From the NCBI GenBank assembly GCA_023415205.1, contig JAEZLR010000038.1, forward strand, positions 51,074 to 115,073: a stretch of 64,000 bases of DNA, in the 5' to 3' direction. A model generated the notes under the pieces. That model did no database searches and had not been told where the DNA came from. It saw nothing but the letters and a program-made list of their open reading frames with translations. The position numbers and the translations under genes are program-made. Below are positions 54,159 through 63,978 of this stretch, one piece after another. Positions within the stretch are counted from its first letter, which is position 1. The number at the start of each line of letters is the position of its first letter. Source of the stretch: Bacillota bacterium. Lineage in GTDB: Bacteria; Bacillota; Clostridia; DSM-8532.

Positions 54159-56089
54159 GTTGGTTAACCATGCTCTCGGAAACATACGATAACGTATTTC
54201 CCAAAAGACCGGAGAATCTCTTACCCATTGCCCACACCACTCAGAATGCTGATATAGAAGTTATGATCAGTGGGAACGGAGAATTTATCAGCAGCAGAGT
54301 TGTAACAGAGAATCGGCCTACTCTTATTCCATGTTCTGAGGATTCAGCCGGACGAGCGGGAAAAAACCCCGTGGCCCATCCTTTGCATGACAAGCTCCAA
54401 TATGTGGCAGGTGATTATTCGGCTTATGGTGGAGAAAAAGGCGGCACATTCCATAGGGACTACATGATAGCCTTGAAGGCCTGGTGCGAATCGCCCTATG
54501 CAAACCCCAAGGTTTGTGCCGTTAACAAGTATCTTCAAAAGGGGTGCCTCATTCGAGATTTGGTACAAGATGGTACGTTGTTTGCTCCGGATAACCGGCT
54601 TGTTGATAAATGGAGTGGCCCTAAGAACGAATGCCCGCCTATTTTTAAAGCAGTGGTTGGCAATCAAAGTGATGCTTTTGTCAGGTTCTGTGTCCATGAT
54701 GAAGATGACGAGGCTAATATCAATAACCTCTGGGAGGATGAGAAGGTTCAGCAGGATTTTATACAGTACTATACGAGCCAGCAAAGTGAACCTCAACTCT
54801 GCTACATAACCGGGAAAATGGTTGCCTGCTCCACCAATCATCCCTCGAAGATAAGGAACACCGGCGATAAAGCAAAAATTATCTCAGCCAACGATTCAAC
54901 AGGCTTTACTTACAGGGGGAGATTTAATAAGCCGGAGGATGCTTTCCAAATTAGTTATGAAGTCTCCCAAAAAGCCCATAATGCCTTGAAATGGCTTGTT
55001 GTTAAACAGGGTAAGCGTTTTGGTGATAAGGGAGAAAGGGTCTTCCTGCTGTGGGGTTCAGAGGACCAAAAAGTTCCCTGTCTCACGGGAGATACTGTCG
55101 ATGAAGCTTTGCAGGAGGACAATTTCTCTCTTGATGATGAAGCAAATGATGTTGTGATTGATACCAAGGAAGAAATCGCTAAAAGATTCAATAAGGCCAT
55201 TATGGGCTATAAAGCCAATCTCACAAGTCATACACAACTAGCACTTATTGGGTTGGATGCGGCTACAACAGGAAGAATGGCCATTACCTACTATAAAGAA
55301 TTCCATGGACTTCAAGGTAATGATTTGATTGATAATATCAAAGCCTGGCATGAGCAATGTGCATGGATTCACAGGTATAAAAGGCTCAATAAAAAAACCA
55401 TCATCTTTGAAGGCTCTCCCGGCTTGGTAGATGTCGCGAATGCAGCCTTTGGCACGGAGCAAAATGGCTTTATCACTGCCAAGGGAAAGGTGGTTTGTGC
55501 AACTGTGGAGCGTCTTATTCCCTGTATTGTTGACAGATCCCACGTACCAACAGATATTGTCAATGCCTTAGTAAGAAAAGCTTTACATCCTCAGAACTAC
55601 AGCGAGGAATACAACTGGTATAAGGTGCTCAGTATTACCTGTGCTATTTATAGAAAACACCGCATGGAAAAAACCGAATTTAAGGAGGTATGGGAAGTGA
55701 ATGTAATGGAAGACAGCACTGATATTGTATACAACTGTGGGAGACTCCTTGCCGTTGCTGATGAGATAGAAAGATATGCCTTAAAGCTTCAGAGTGAAAA
55801 ACGAGAAACCAATGCCATGAGGCTATTTACCCGTTTTGCGACCGAACCCTGTAGTACTTGGGCCATTATCAACAACAAGCTCAATCCCTATAAACAGAGA
55901 CTTGGAAAACGAGGATATAGATTGTATCAGCTAGTGGAAAACATATCTGCAAAAATTGATCCGAAAGAATTTCCACAACTAAAGAATCTGGATGGCCGGA
56001 TGGTACTGGGTTACGACTCGCAGAAGAATGCTTTAAGAAATTATAAAAAAGAAACAGGAGGAGACCATGATGAATCTGTTGAAGAATAA
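54155..56089 (+). CDS. cas8c: Cas8c (Csd1), large Cascade subunit
   Basis: A 644-residue type I-C large subunit, responsible for PAM recognition. Features include SAGRAGKNPVAHPLHDKLQYVAGDY, FVRFCVHDEDD and CYITGKMVACSTNHPSKIRNTGDKAKIISANDSTGFTYRGRF, standard Csd1 blocks, and VFLLWGSEDQKVP. It starts inside the cas5c stop (ATGA) and overlaps cas7 by 23 bp. The C-terminal ~130 residues are helical and can be made separately as Cas11c from an internal start. Confidence 0.95.
   Translation: MSWLTMLSETYDNVFPKRPENLLPIAHTTQNADIEVMISGNGEFISSRVVTENRPTLIPCSEDSAGRAGKNPVAHPLHDKLQYVAGDYSAYGGEKGGTFHRDYMIALKAWCESPYANPKVCAVNKYLQKGCLIRDLVQDGTLFAPDNRLVDKWSGPKNECPPIFKAVVGNQSDAFVRFCVHDEDDEANINNLWEDEKVQQDFIQYYTSQQSEPQLCYITGKMVACSTNHPSKIRNTGDKAKIISANDSTGFTYRGRFNKPEDAFQISYEVSQKAHNALKWLVVKQGKRFGDKGERVFLLWGSEDQKVPCLTGDTVDEALQEDNFSLDDEANDVVIDTKEEIAKRFNKAIMGYKANLTSHTQLALIGLDAATTGRMAITYYKEFHGLQGNDLIDNIKAWHEQCAWIHRYKRLNKKTIIFEGSPGLVDVANAAFGTEQNGFITAKGKVVCATVERLIPCIVDRSHVPTDIVNALVRKALHPQNYSEEYNWYKVLSITCAIYRKHRMEKTEFKEVWEVNVMEDSTDIVYNCGRLLAVADEIERYALKLQSEKRETNAMRLFTRFATEPCSTWAIINNKLNPYKQRLGKRGYRLYQLVENISAKIDPKEFPQLKNLDGRMVLGYDSQKNALRNYKKETGGDHDESVEE
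55697..56089 (+). CDS. cas11c: Cas11c small subunit, internal in-frame start within cas8c
   Basis: An internal Shine-Dalgarno AAGGAGG (55682-55688) precedes an in-frame GTG at 55697 by 8 bp, giving a 130-residue helical protein that ends with the cas8c stop. Published work on type I-C systems showed that Cas11 is produced by internal translation of cas8c; the size and position here match. The ATG at 55706 is too distant (17 bp) to be the start. The separate product is inference from these signals. Confidence 0.72.
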   Translation: MNVMEDSTDIVYNCGRLLAVADEIERYALKLQSEKRETNAMRLFTRFATEPCSTWAIINNKLNPYKQRLGKRGYRLYQLVENISAKIDPKEFPQLKNLDGRMVLGYDSQKNALRNYKKETGGDHDESVEE

Positions 56090-56954
56090 GATTGATTTTA
56101 CCGCTATAATCACTGTAAACCATTCCAACCCTAATGGGGATCCCCTTAACGGGAATATGCCAAGAACAACCTATAACGGTTTCGGAGAAATATCAGATGT
56201 TTGCATTAAGCGCAAAATAAGAAATCGCTTGCTGGATATGGGGGAAAGTATTTTTGTCCAATCCGATGACAAAAAGGTCGATGAATTCTCTTCATTACGA
56301 AATCGTGCTGAGGCTAACCCAGAGCTTAAGGCAGCAAAAAATAAAGAAGAGTTTGCCAAGATTGCCTGTAAAAGTTGGTTGGATGTCAGAAGCTTTGGCC
56401 AAGTGTTTGCGTTTAAAGGAAAAAAGGATGAAAGTGGTGATGGGTTGTCAGTAGGCATCAGAGGACCTGTTTCCATACATTCTGCGTTTAGTCTTGATCC
56501 GGTGGATATCACAAGCATTCAAATTACTAAAAGCGTCAATAGCGAACCTACTGAAAGTGCCAAAAAATCCTCTGACACCATGGGTATGAAGCATAGAGTC
56601 GATTTTGGTGTATATATTCTCAAAGGTAGTATCAATGTCCAGCTAGCTGAGCTCACCGGTTTTACTGAGGAAGATACAGATAAAATCAAAGAGGCTATAA
56701 GAACCTTATTCGTTAACGATGCCAGTTCTGCAAGACCAGACGGAAGCATGGAGCTGGTAAAGCTTTATTGGTGGAGGCACAATAATAAAATAGGGCAATA
56801 CTCGACGGCCAAGGTTCATAATTTACTCAAGGTTGTGAGAAAGCAAATGACACATGAACAAGGTAGATCAACTAGCCCATCATCCATCAATGATTATGAG
56901 ATCGTTCTGGATTCTCTCCCAGGGCTTAATGTTGAAGAGTATGAAGGTTTATAA
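56067..56954 (+). CDS. cas7: Cas7c (Csd2), Cascade backbone
   Basis: A 295-residue RAMP protein that polymerises along the crRNA. The N-terminal IITVNHSNPNGDPLNGNMPRT and the later GIRGPVSIHSAFSLDPVDITSIQITKSVN are characteristic of Csd2. It starts inside the 3' end of cas8c (AGGAGGAGACC ribosome binding site) and overlaps cas4 by 14 bp, implying coupled translation. Confidence 0.95.
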   Translation: MMNLLKNKIDFTAIITVNHSNPNGDPLNGNMPRTTYNGFGEISDVCIKRKIRNRLLDMGESIFVQSDDKKVDEFSSLRNRAEANPELKAAKNKEEFAKIACKSWLDVRSFGQVFAFKGKKDESGDGLSVGIRGPVSIHSAFSLDPVDITSIQITKSVNSEPTESAKKSSDTMGMKHRVDFGVYILKGSINVQLAELTGFTEEDTDKIKEAIRTLFVNDASSARPDGSMELVKLYWWRHNNKIGQYSTAKVHNLLKVVRKQMTHEQGRSTSPSSINDYEIVLDSLPGLNVEEYEGL

Positions 56955-57606
56955 CGAAGAGGATTATTTGAATCTGGCAGGTATTCAGCATTTTGCCTTC
57001 TGTCAGAGACAATGGGCACTTATCCATATTGAGAAGCTTTGGAAGGATAATCTTAAAACTGTTGAAGGCGATTTGCTCCATCAGAAAGCCCATGATGGAC
57101 AAGCCTTTGAAAAAAGAGGAGATGTTCTTGTATCCCGGGGTATGCCAGTATTTTCACCTTCTCTTGGTGTCAACGGCGTCTGTGATGTTGTTGAGTTCCA
57201 TCGAAACGAAAATGGTATCCAGTTATTTGGAAGAGAAGGCAAGTACCTTCCATACCCTGTGGAGTACAAGAGAGGAAAACCAAAGGACTCAAATATTGAC
57301 ATCCTCCAGCTTACAGCCCAAGCCATGTGCCTCGAGGAAATGCTCTGCTGTGAGATTCAGAATGGTAGTCTTTATTATGGGGAAACGCGGCATAGGGAAG
57401 ATGTAGAGTTTACTCAGGCCATAAGAGATGAAGTGAAAAAAGCCTTTATTCAGATGCATCAGTATTATGATAGGCAGTATACACCAAGCGTGAAACCTTC
57501 AAAGGCATGTAAATCCTGCTCTCTGAAAGACTTATGTCTCCCTGAATTGGGTTGTCGTCAATCAGTTATGGAATATATCCGAAAAAGGGTTGGGGAGGAG
57601 GGCTGA
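56941..57606 (+). CDS. cas4: Cas4 (PAM-trimming adaptation nuclease)
   Basis: A 221-residue RecB-like nuclease: GIQHFAFCQRQWALIHIE at the N-terminus, VCDVVEFHRNENG with the metal-binding Asp, PVEYKRGKPK with the Glu-x-Lys of the nuclease, and the cluster cysteines CKSCSLKDLC...GC. It trims prespacers so that they carry the correct PAM. ATG at 56941 has a weak GAAGAG ribosome binding site and relies on coupling with cas7; the frame opens earlier at 56854. Confidence 0.94.
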   Translation: MKVYNEEDYLNLAGIQHFAFCQRQWALIHIEKLWKDNLKTVEGDLLHQKAHDGQAFEKRGDVLVSRGMPVFSPSLGVNGVCDVVEFHRNENGIQLFGREGKYLPYPVEYKRGKPKDSNIDILQLTAQAMCLEEMLCCEIQNGSLYYGETRHREDVEFTQAIRDEVKKAFIQMHQYYDRQYTPSVKPSKACKSCSLKDLCLPELGCRQSVMEYIRKRVGEEG

Positions 57607-57607
57607 T

Positions 57608-58639
57608 TTGAAGAAACTGCTTAATATTTTATATGTTACTTCTTCAAACCGTTATCTTTCTCTTGATGGCGAAAATATAGTGGTTTTAGAGAATGAGGAT
57701 GAGGTAGGAAGGATACCCCTACACAATCTCCAGGGCATTGTTACCTTTGGGTACATGGGCGCTAGTCCGGCTCTTATGGGAGCCTGCGCAAAACGCGATA
57801 TTTCCCTATGCTTCTTGACTCAAAACGGTAGATTCCTTGCGCGTGTTGTTGGGTCCGAAACAGGAAATGTGGTCTTGAGAAAAAACCAGTACAGGCTTTC
57901 TGATGATGAGGACAAGTGTACAGAGATTGCCCGGAATTTTATAACGGGAAAAATCTATAATTCCAAATGGGTAATTGAAAGAGCCATACGGGATTATGCG
58001 CTACGCCTGGATGTAGAGCTTCTGAAACGAAAATCTATGTTTCTTCAGAATTCGCTGAGGCAGGTTAGTGACTGTCTGGATACTCAACAACTTCGAGGAA
58101 TTGAAGGAGAGGCAGCCAGTATCTATTTTTCAGTTTTTGATGATCTCATCCTGCAACAGAAGGAGGATTTTTATTTCAGAAGTCGAAACAAAAGACCTCC
58201 TCTAGATAATGTCAATGCCTTACTTTCATTCACCTATACGTTGTTGGCCAACGAATGTGCCTCTGCCTTACAATCTGTAGGTCTGGATCCCTATGTTGGT
58301 TTTCTTCATAAAGACAGGCCGGGGAGAGTGTCGCTTGGACTCGATTTAATGGAGGAACTGCGCTCCGTTTTCGCCGACCGCTTTGTTATTTCTATAATAA
58401 ATAAAAAAGTTATCCAGGCTAGCGGTTTCACCCGTAAAGAAAATGGTGCTGTCATTATGGATGATGAAACTAGGAAGACGGTGATATCCCACTGGCAATC
58501 GAGAAAACAGGATACTATTTCGCACCCCTATCTTCATGAAAAGATTGAGTGGGGATTGGTACCACATGTACAGGCACTGCTTTTAGCACGTTTCATAAGA
58601 GGAGAATTAGATGGTTATCCACCGTTTTTGTGGAAGTAG
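57608..58639 (+). CDS. cas1: Cas1 integrase (type I-C)
   Basis: A 343-residue integrase. The N-terminal strand domain includes NRYLSLDGENIVVLENEDEVGRIPLHNLQGIVTFG; catalytic residues are Glu in GIEGEAASIYF, His in YVGFLHKDRPGR and Asp in LGLDLMEELRSV. TTG at 57608 is the start, since GGGGAGGAGG precedes it and the cas4 stop ends two bases before; an upstream in-frame ATG inside cas4 is a less likely start. Confidence 0.96.
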   Translation: MKKLLNILYVTSSNRYLSLDGENIVVLENEDEVGRIPLHNLQGIVTFGYMGASPALMGACAKRDISLCFLTQNGRFLARVVGSETGNVVLRKNQYRLSDDEDKCTEIARNFITGKIYNSKWVIERAIRDYALRLDVELLKRKSMFLQNSLRQVSDCLDTQQLRGIEGEAASIYFSVFDDLILQQKEDFYFRSRNKRPPLDNVNALLSFTYTLLANECASALQSVGLDPYVGFLHKDRPGRVSLGLDLMEELRSVFADRFVISIINKKVIQASGFTRKENGAVIMDDETRKTVISHWQSRKQDTISHPYLHEKIEWGLVPHVQALLLARFIRGELDGYPPFLWK

Positions 58640-58649
58640 GTGATATTTT

Positions 58650-58940
58650 ATGCTCGTTTTGATAACCTATGATGTGAATACTGAAACAGAAGCAGGTAGA
58701 AAAAGGTTAAGAAAAGTGGCAAAGCAATGCGTTAATTACGGACAAAGAGTTCAGAATTCAGTCTTTGAATGTGTTATGGATGCGGCAAAGAGCAGACAAG
58801 TGAAGGCCATTTTGATGGATATTATCGATAAAGAAAAGGACAGTTTAAGGTTTTATTACTTGGGTGACAACTATAAGAATAAAGTAGAGCATTATGGTGC
58901 TAAGACCAGCTTTAACATCGAGGGTAACCTTATCTTGTAG
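58650..58940 (+). CDS. cas2: Cas2 adaptation protein
   Basis: A 96-residue ferredoxin-like protein: MLVLITYDVNTETEAGRKRLRKVAKQC at the start and the conserved RVQNSVFECVM segment. It bridges Cas1 dimers in the spacer-integration complex. It lies 10 bp after cas1 with AGGTGA as ribosome binding site, and is the last cas gene before the leader. Confidence 0.96.
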   Translation: MLVLITYDVNTETEAGRKRLRKVAKQCVNYGQRVQNSVFECVMDAAKSRQVKAILMDIIDKEKDSLRFYYLGDNYKNKVEHYGAKTSFNIEGNLIL

Positions 58941-59126
58941 TCTATCTCTGTTTGGTGCGAAACATAAGCATACATAAAAACAGCGGCTCATTCGCACTTA
59001 TAAAGATTAAAAAATTTTCTATTTCTGTTTGAGGTTGAACCTTGAAAAACAAATATTATGTATTAAGTTATCGGATTGTTAGCGCTAATATACAAAATAA
59101 GCGATTCGTTTTTATGTATTTTTGCT
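58941..59126 (+). promoter_or_regulatory. CRISPR leader
   Basis: A 186-bp AT-rich stretch between cas2 and the first repeat. It holds an inverted repeat GTGCGAA / TTCGCAC (58955-58961 and 58991-58997, long loop) and a perfect palindrome TTAGCGCTAA (59079-59088) about 40 bp before the first repeat. The promoter for the array should lie here; no -35/-10 pair stands out clearly. Confidence 0.8.
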
Positions 59127-62100
59127 GTCGCTCCCTTCATAGGGAGCGTGGATTGAAATAAATGTACCAAATCCAACTATCCGGATTCTTTCCGTCGCTC
59201 CCTTCATAGGGAGCGTGGATTGAAATCCGGCTGTTGAGCTCATCGGTAAAACCCCTGCTCGTCGCTCCCTTCATAGGGAGCGTGGATTGAAATACTATAT
59301 ACCGAGACATTCACGCTCTCACATAAAGTCGCTCCCTTCATAGGGAGCGTGGATTGAAATCTATAGACCCATATAAGGTTATTGAAAAGCATGAGTCGCT
59401 CCCTTCATAGGGAGCGTGGATTGAAATCGGACATACGGAGGGTCAGCATAGATGAATACATAGTCGCTCCCTTCATAGGGAGCGTGGATTGAAATGTGCC
59501 AAAGGTCTCCGGATCCATTCTCAATAAGGTCGCTCCCTTCATAGGGAGCGTGGATTGAAATCATGGATACGGCTGATGGCTATGTGATCAATTAGTCGCT
59601 CCCTTCATAGGGAGCGTGGATTGAAATTTAAAAACTCCGGCCACAATCAACCCGGTCAGATGTCGCTCCCTTCATAGGGAGCGTGGATTGAAATGTCCGT
59701 GGAGAGCCATACAATTGTCGCATCTGGTCGCTCCCTTCATAGGGAGCGTGGATTGAAATTCCACAACACCCTTCTTGATGACAGCGACATTGCGTCGCTC
59801 CCTTCATAGGGAGCGTGGATTGAAATTCAGACGTTCCATATCATTTGCGGGTATCGCTCCGTCGCTCCCTTCATAGGGAGCGTGGATTGAAATTGAACAT
59901 GAACATAATACGCACTTACAGGCTTTGAGTCGCTCCCTTCATAGGGAGCGTGGATTGAAATCATATTCCATATAGGTTTTTTGCCTTATGTAACGGTCGC
60001 TCCCTTCATAGGGAGCGTGGATTGAAATGTCTTTCCCCAGGTACGGGTCTGTTTCCGGGTCGCGTCGCTCCCTTCATAGGGAGCGTGGATTGAAATTAAG
60101 CCGCTATTAAAAGAGATTGTCTCTGATAAGTCGCTCCCTTCATAGGGAGCGTGGATTGAAATTTTCACCGGCACGACACACCACGGACATTTATTGTCGC
60201 TCCCTTCATAGGGAGCGTGGATTGAAATACCCCGGCATTTAGCCGGGATGTCACCAGTTACGTCGCTCCCTTCATAGGGAGCGTGGATTGAAATTCTGTT
60301 GAAAATCCCAGAAACATAGCACTGTGCTGTCGCTCCCTTCATAGGGAGCGTGGATTGAAATTGATTAAAAAGCTCCAAACCATCCCAACAAACTCGGTCG
60401 CTCCCTTCATAGGGAGCGTGGATTGAAATTTTAATTTCAGCAAAAGCTCCTTTGAATGCCTCGTCGCTCCCTTCATAGGGAGCGTGGATTGAAATTTAAT
60501 GAAGTGGATACTCACGTACAAACTGCTCTTGGTCGCTCCCTTCATAGGGAGCGTGGATTGAAATTTGAAAAAAGGAGCGGAAAAGCCAGTGGTGGCAAGT
60601 CGCTCCCTTCATAGGGAGCGTGGATTGAAATATTTGTTGGTGAGGGGTTAGTTAGGAACACGCAAAGTCGCTCCCTTCATAGGGAGCGTGGATTGAAATT
60701 TCGCGCTTCTGTGCGGCCAGCTGGGTATCCCAGTCGCTCCCTTCATAGGGAGCGTGGATTGAAATGACCATGCAGGTTTACCAAAAAATAAAAAGATAGT
60801 GGTCGCTCCCTTCATAGGGAGCGTGGATTGAAATCGGCCATCCCATATACTACCGATCTGCTTATCAGTCGCTCCCTTCATAGGGAGCGTGGATTGAAAT
60901 ATCAGAAGGGAAATGACAGTATCCATCCCCAAGTCGCTCCCTTCATAGGGAGCGTGGATTGAAATTTCTCTAATACCAGGCTTCGGTAAAATAAAGCTGT
61001 CGCTCCCTTCATAGGGAGCGTGGATTGAAATTCACCGTTTTTGGCCAGGATATCCTGCTGCTGCCGTCGCTCCCTTCATAGGGAGCGTGGATTGAAATAT
61101 GATTGAGATACGGAATAATATTATATATGTCCCGTCGCTCCCTTCATAGGGAGCGTGGATTGAAATATAATCTTGCATATTATTTACCTCGCAAAGCTAT
61201 AGTCGCTCCCTTCATAGGGAGCGTGGATTGAAATTGTTTTATCTATAGTATATGTACCTTTAGTGCCAGTCGCTCCCTTCATAGGGAGCGTGGATTGAAA
61301 TTCCTATTCGTCTAATCAAAATTGGTTGGCTATGGTCGCTCCCTTCATAGGGAGCGTGGATTGAAATCGAGCGGTCCTTGAAGAGCTCTGCAAAATCAGC
61401 GTCGCTCCCTTCATAGGGAGCGTGGATTGAAATACATAAGCAGTACCCTCGGCATTTGCGAATTTTGTCGCTCCCTTCATAGGGAGCGTGGATTGAAATA
61501 TTGCCGGGGTAAGTATTTTTACTGCTGCTCCGTCGCTCCCTTCATAGGGAGCGTGGATTGAAATTTTATTGAATCTATTGCATCTAAATAAGCCCCCAGT
61601 CGCTCCCTTCATAGGGAGCGTGGATTGAAATCTCTAGTTCCGGGTGCGAGTCAAAGAACTTGTCTAGTCGCTCCCTTCATAGGGAGCGTGGATTGAAATT
61701 CCCCCATTTTGTCTAAACGCCTCAACGATTGGTCGCTCCCTTCATAGGGAGCGTGGATTGAAATATCATCGTCCATCTGGCTATTTACGGCTATTGCGGT
61801 CGCTCCCTTCATAGGGAGCGTGGATTGAAATCTTAACGGATTGGGCTTGTATGATGATTAAATCGTCGCTCCCTTCATAGGGAGCGTGGATTGAAATTTT
61901 TAATGCAACGCCAGTGGTAAGTGCTGCCTCGCGTCGCTCCCTTCATAGGGAGCGTGGATTGAAATCTGTAGGCACATTTATCACATCATGGGCGAGATAT
62001 GTCGCTCCCTTCATAGGGAGCGTGGATTGAAATGGGGGTAGGGTACTCAGGTGGTAGTTATGTTAATGTCGCTCCCTTCATAGGGAGCGTGGATTGAAAT

Positions 62101-63978
62101 TTGTTTACTGTTGACCACTTGCGTACACCTCCTAGGTCGCTCCCTTCATAGGGAGCGTGGATTGAAATCTTTTTTGTTTGAGCTGCAGTTAATGGACAAC
62201 GTCGTCGCTCCCTTCATAGGGAGCGTGGATTGAAATCATATCGGTCCGTGCTTTTTCAAGGGCCTCAGAGTCGCTCCCTTCATAGGGAGCGTGGATTGAA
62301 ATTCTCACAATACCCGTTGGTTTCATTGCCCACCTCGTGTCGCTCCCTTCATAGGGAGCGTGGATTGAAATTTATAAGAATCAATTGCTTTTTTGGGGAT
62401 AGGAAGTCGCTCCCTTCATAGGGAGCGTGGATTGAAATAAAAGTAAGAGTTGTGCCGTATTTGCCCAGAAGGTCGCTCCCTTCATAGGGAGCGTGGATTG
62501 AAATTTCAACCGCATCTTCTGCGTACTCCTCGGGGCAAGTCGCTCCCTTCATAGGGAGCGTGGATTGAAATTGATAAAGCATTAGTGGGAAAATCAAAGT
62601 CATATAGTCGCTCCCTTCATAGGGAGCGTGGATTGAAATAGCTGTGGTATTAAAACGCCTAGCAAGTGCCGGGAGGTCGCTCCCTTCATAGGGAGCGTGG
62701 ATTGAAATAAATATTGATAAGTAACGCCACTCGTTACCCGTACGTCGCTCCCTTCATAGGGAGCGTGGATTGAAATCCATTGACTCCTCTGCCTCCTTTC
62801 ATAACGCGTGGTCGCTCCCTTCATAGGGAGCGTGGATTGAAATAGCTTGAGGAAAAATCCAACGCGTTTTACAAGCGCGTCGCTCCCTTCATAGGGAGCG
62901 TGGATTGAAATAAATCCTCTGGCGAGAAGATTTTTAAGAGCCGTTGTCGCTCCCTTCATAGGGAGCGTGGATTGAAATGGGCTAGAATGGATAAAGTTAG
63001 GGCTTAAAGACGTCGCTCCCTTCATAGGGAGCGTGGATTGAAATAAAAACACTGAGTAAATATCGCTGAATGATAGCGTCGCTCCCTTCATAGGGAGCGT
63101 GGATTGAAATAAATCAAGCATTACCTTAACTGGGGACAAGGAGGTCGCTCCCTTCATAGGGAGCGTGGATTGAAATTACAAGGCGTTTACGCAGGGCGGG
63201 TTGTTCTTCGTCGCTCCCTTCATAGGGAGCGTGGATTGAAATGACTTGCCTCAAACGCTGTAGTAATCAGCAAATCAGTCGCTCCCTTCATAGGGAGCGT
63301 GGATTGAAATAAACATCTCACTCTACGAAAACATGAAAAGAACTGTCGCTCCCTTCATAGGGAGCGTGGATTGAAATTCTGATGTCATCATCCCATAACC
63401 GCTGGGTCTCTGTCGCTCCCTTCATAGGGAGCGTGGATTGAAATATTATAGCTGTTAAAGACGGTGACTTTGATCTAGGTCGCTCCCTTCATAGGGAGCG
63501 TGGATTGAAATGGATAAGACCTTGATTTACCGCAACGACGGGAACGTCGCTCCCTTCATAGGGAGCGTGGATTGAAATGCTCTGTAACGGGAGAACGAAA
63601 CAACATTAGAAGTCGCTCCCTTCATAGGGAGCGTGGATTGAAATATCCTGCTCACCTCCAAAGAAGAATGATTCTGATGTCGCTCCCTTCATAGGGAGCG
63701 TGGATTGAAATTATACAATGCTCTTCATACGCAACTTGATAAATGTCGCTCCCTTCATAGGGAGCGTGGATTGAAATATATTCAGGCGCACTTTGGGAAG
63801 TTTTAAAAACGTCGCTCCCTTCATAGGGTGCGTGGATTGAAATTATACAATGCTCTTCATACGCAACTTGATAAATGTCGCTCCCTTCATAGGGAGCGTG
63901 GATTGAAATTCACATAAACCTTATAATAACTTTGTGCAATTTTACGTCGCTCCCTTCATAGGGAGCGTGGATTGAAAT
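59127..63978 (+). CRISPR. type I-C CRISPR array, 73 repeats in the window
   Basis: Counting starts gives 73 copies of a 33-bp repeat beginning GTCGCTCCC and ending GTGGATTGAAAT, with a palindromic stem GCTCCCT...AGGGAGC, the canonical type I-C repeat. Start-to-start distances are 65-69 bp, so spacers are 32-36 nt. I found all repeats identical except number 71 (63811-63843), which has one A-to-T change at 63829. The array reads away from cas2, so the leader-proximal end is at 59127 and the oldest spacers are near 64000. After the last repeat only 22 nt remain, too few to tell a further spacer from flanking DNA; the array may continue. Confidence 0.98.
63712..63876 (+). repeat. duplicated spacer near the distal end of the array
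   Basis: The 33-nt spacers at 63712-63744 and 63844-63876 are identical. Between them are repeat 70, one different spacer (63778-63810) and the mutated repeat 71. The layout points to a repeat-spacer duplication inside the array. Confidence 0.95.

Noticed and set aside
59379..63157. Numerous minus-strand open frames reading FQSTLPMKGAT or ISIHAPYEGSD repeats
   Set aside because: They are reverse translations of the CRISPR repeat, not genes; such products are a known annotation artefact.
59127..63978. Self-targeting spacers against this window
   Set aside because: I saw no spacer matching a gene in the window, but this was only a visual check; a full alignment would decide.
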